NCBI GenBank assembly: GCA_016630905.1
Contig: WBMQ01000003.1
Coordinates: forward strand, 2,976,001 to 3,040,000
Direction of reading: 5' to 3'
Length of the DNA stretch: 64,000 bases
Source: Capillidium heterosporum
Lineage: Eukaryota > Entomophthoromycota > Entomophthoromycetes > Entomophthorales > Capillidiaceae
A model generated the notes under the pieces. That model worked only from the letters and a program-made list of their open reading frames with translations, was not told the DNA's origin and ran no database searches. A program made the position numbers and the translations under genes. Within the stretch, counting starts at the first letter, position 1. Every line of letters starts with the position of its first letter. Shown here piece after piece: positions 61,458-64,000 of this stretch.

Positions 61458-64000
61458 GTCTTGAATGTATGAGAATATAAGAGAAAAAAATGGAAAATGT
61501 AAGATGGATATCTTTTGAAATAAGCGAGCAAGTCTTGCAGTTTATATACAGCTCCAATTTCCACAATGCAAATTGGCAAAGAAAACTAAAAATGGAAGTT
61601 GAGTAGTTGATGTGGGTGTACAAAACTTTGCATGGTGGAATTTCATTTTATGTAGGGTCGGTACTTTCGACAAATAAGTCAAGGCTAGTATCTCAAAATG
61701 GGTTGGGTCATTTGCTATTGCTGTTGGTTTCTTTATCCAATCTATATAGAAAAGCTATTAGTAATCAGGTATTCCTAGTGGACAAACATTGGTATTCTCA
61801 AGCAAAGTATAAAAATATATTTTGGTATTGGTATAATTTCATGACAAGCGGTTTTGTGATGCAAAGTGTTTTATATGACATGCGATGTTGATCATTGACT
61901 TCAAAAGCTTGAAGCATGAATTTGGCTTCCCTTTTGGGACACTTTTGCAGTTGAAAGCCAATATTTGCAAAAGCAATTTGCAGCCTCAATGGAGCTCAAT
62001 AGATTCGCAGCTTTATATAATGTAATTGGTGCATGCTATTTAGGGAATCAGCGCATCTGCATAAAGGAACGGCAAATCAACTGAGCTGCAGCTTACCAAT
62101 TTAGCATTTAAGTAGCATTTAAGACATCAATAAATTGGAAGGTGGCTAGTTCGTATTTGGACTTTGTACCTAAAACTTTTCTATACTTATCTAGTTAGGC
62201 AAATAATCTAAGCTAGCTTTGCATGCAAATGTAAAAGAATGCTTTCCTACACTCTATAAATTTGCGTATAAATCCTTTTAATAAACAAGCAAAGACCAAA
62301 GCTTTAGCAAGTGGGACGAAGCTCTATCTAAAGAAAGCGTAAAGTTACTATCCACTACAAGTGCTATACAAAGTTACAGTTGTTTGTGAATCATTAAAGC
62401 TATAAATTGGAAAGCAATTTACTTTGGGTATATATTCGCTGTTCAAAATTGCCTTGTAAAGTAAGATATTAACTTAAATTTCGGCTCACTTTCAATTATT
62501 ATGCATCCACCTATACTTTTTATTCTCTATACAAGAATTTCCAAATACTGACCTATTTCCGAGTCAAAGAGAAAATATAAAGTTGTCAGGATATAGAAGT
62601 AAAATTTATATTACTTCCGAGCCTTCCGACCCTCGGTATAGGGTTTTGAATCGGGCATAAAGTATAACTTTGGCAACCACTTTTTGAGTAGTCGAGCTTT
62701 TTTTAGTTTTAGCTCCTAGCTTGTTTTGCTGTTGATCCTCTCTATGCTACAATCCAATATTTGGTCTTAAAATGGAGATAATTCATCTCAAGCAAGCAGC
62801 AGTTGCAGTAAACTCGTGCTCACCTACAGTTTGCTGGATAAACGGTTCATAGAAATCTGTCGGGATTTTTCAAATAAACTTAATAGATGGATATAATGCA
62901 TAGGACCTAGCATCGTTGTAAAGTCTACGATGTTGGTAACTCTAAATCGACAGAGGGTTACCGTACTTTTTGACGTTATACTATTGTATGGTTCAAAGTA
63001 CCTAATTTTAGGCTTCCTAATCTGTAGTTGAATTTCTATAAATATACAGCCAAGCTGAAGTTTTAAAATTGTAGCACAGTTTAGAAATTTCATAATCATA
63101 TGTGTATATCATTTTATAATGATATAAGTATACCCGTTCATTCCAATATATTGACTTTTAAGACAAATTAATGAATTGGCAATGATATAGTTTGTGCAGG
63201 CTATGGCTATCGATCTTTCAAGTGTACTATGATATAATAAAGTAGTCTTTGAAACTAATCAGTCGATTACAGCTGAAAATGTATAATAGTAAAGTACCAT
63301 TTGGTTTCAAAATTTTACTGTAAAACTACTCTACTCCCAAGAAAGACTAGCTGCTGCTACTTTGTTGAAACTGTATTATTACAACTTCATCTTCGATGTA
63401 AAAAGTTCTCTCGATACTAAATGAAACATAAAAATCGGATGATAGCCTTTACAAGTTTGCAAAAAACTTTACCTTTGAACTGAGAAACTCTTAATCATTG
63501 AAATCGAACCATAAACATGTAATCCCGGCCTACAAGTTCACATAGGTAAAAACAACCAAAGTGGTATCGAATTTCCTACCGCTTTTAAGAAGTCGGCTGT
63601 ATCTACCAAATCTGGGCAAAGTGGTACTTAACCGGCAAGTTCTATTTAGCAAGAATGGCAACAATCGTATATAAAAGGTATATCACTACACATTATATAG
63701 AACTTTGCATTCCACTCAAATGTTTATTAGTAATCACATGCTTCATTTTATATATACAAATCAAGCTAGTATCATCAAAAGTGTCCCATCAATTATCTTT
63801 TAGTTTTTCAATATGTTACAATAATGTGCTGGTACATTTAGATTTTTAATAATGGCGATGAAAAGGTATGAATGAATGTAGTCAATTGATATCAGAGTTC
63901 TAATTGATAGAATTTAAAATGCTTACGTAGATAGAGTCAAAGAAGATATTTAGTTTTATAAAAATTTGTACGATTGGTTGCATTTTCTAACCAAATATAG
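61458..64000. other. Gene-free stretch to the end of the window
   Basis: AT-rich. Open frames at 61607-61891, 62824-63099 (minus) and 63655-63849 are short and without recognisable features. No RNA gene or repeat recognised. Confidence 0.4.

Noticed and set aside
61198-61464. Plus-strand frame opposite the small hypothetical gene at 61179-61457
   Set aside because: Only one strand is likely to be coding. The minus frame has an ATG and more natural composition.

Overview
The window reads as nuclear DNA of a fungus. Protein genes are interrupted by very short introns (about 40 to 66 bases, GTAAGT-like donors, TACTAA/CTAAC-like branch sites, TAG or AAG acceptors). The gene content (a chitin synthase family protein, fungal RGS-domain proteins, secreted tyrosinase, RNase T2 and a proteinase K-like subtilase) is fungal. 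Intergenic DNA is strongly AT-rich while intact genes use C/G-ending codons. Tyrosinase plus secreted hydrolases in an AT-rich genome would fit an early-diverging lineage such as Entomophthoromycotina (Conidiobolus-like), but that placement is inference.

Layout. 0-1.5 kb: a tyrosinase killed by one TGA codon. 3.1-10.4 kb: a large inverted duplication carrying two convergent copies of a short RGS-domain gene, with patchy sequence identity between arms. 10.9-13.0 kb: small secreted-protein candidates. 14.0-15.4 kb: a decayed divergent actin-like gene. 17.6-21.0 kb: a Ras guanine-nucleotide exchange factor broken by one extra base. 21.3-22.5 kb (minus): a second decayed actin-like gene. 23.4-24.4 kb (minus): an intact secreted RNase T2. 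25.6-27.0 kb: a decayed kelch/single-TM protein. 28.0-28.3 kb (minus): a small coiled-coil protein. 32.0-33.2 kb: an intact tyrosinase. 34.1-34.9 kb: a decayed RNase T2. 35.9-37.1 kb: a third decayed actin-like gene. 37.8-38.6 kb (minus): remnants of a probable GPCR. 40.2-40.6 kb: a cysteine-containing decayed gene. 42.0-45.7 kb: a chitin synthase-like protein whose usual catalytic motifs are replaced. 46.7-48.4 kb: cystathionine beta-synthase, six exons. 49.8-51.3 kb: an IPI3/WDR18-type WD-repeat protein. 51.7-52.7 kb (minus): an unidentified decayed gene. 53.5-54.7 kb: a subtilisin. 55.3 kb: a small secreted protein. 55.8 kb: tRNA-Leu(TAG). 56.4-57.4 kb (minus): a TMEM33/POM33-type membrane protein. 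57.4-64 kb: mostly empty.

The intact housekeeping genes (CBS, IPI3, POM33, tRNA) are scattered, and there is no operon-like logic. The notable theme is gene decay: for at least four families (actin-like, tyrosinase, RNase T2, kelch/TM) the window holds broken copies whose ancestry can still be read by translating across stops and frameshifts. The most unusual are three independent remnants of one divergent actin-like family in 23 kb, sharing intron positions, and the chitin synthase paralogue that keeps the family architecture but has lost the EDR and QxxRW signatures. Some single-base frameshifts (RasGEF, the C7 run in the first actin remnant) could instead be assembly errors. Nonsense and missense lesions are less likely to be.
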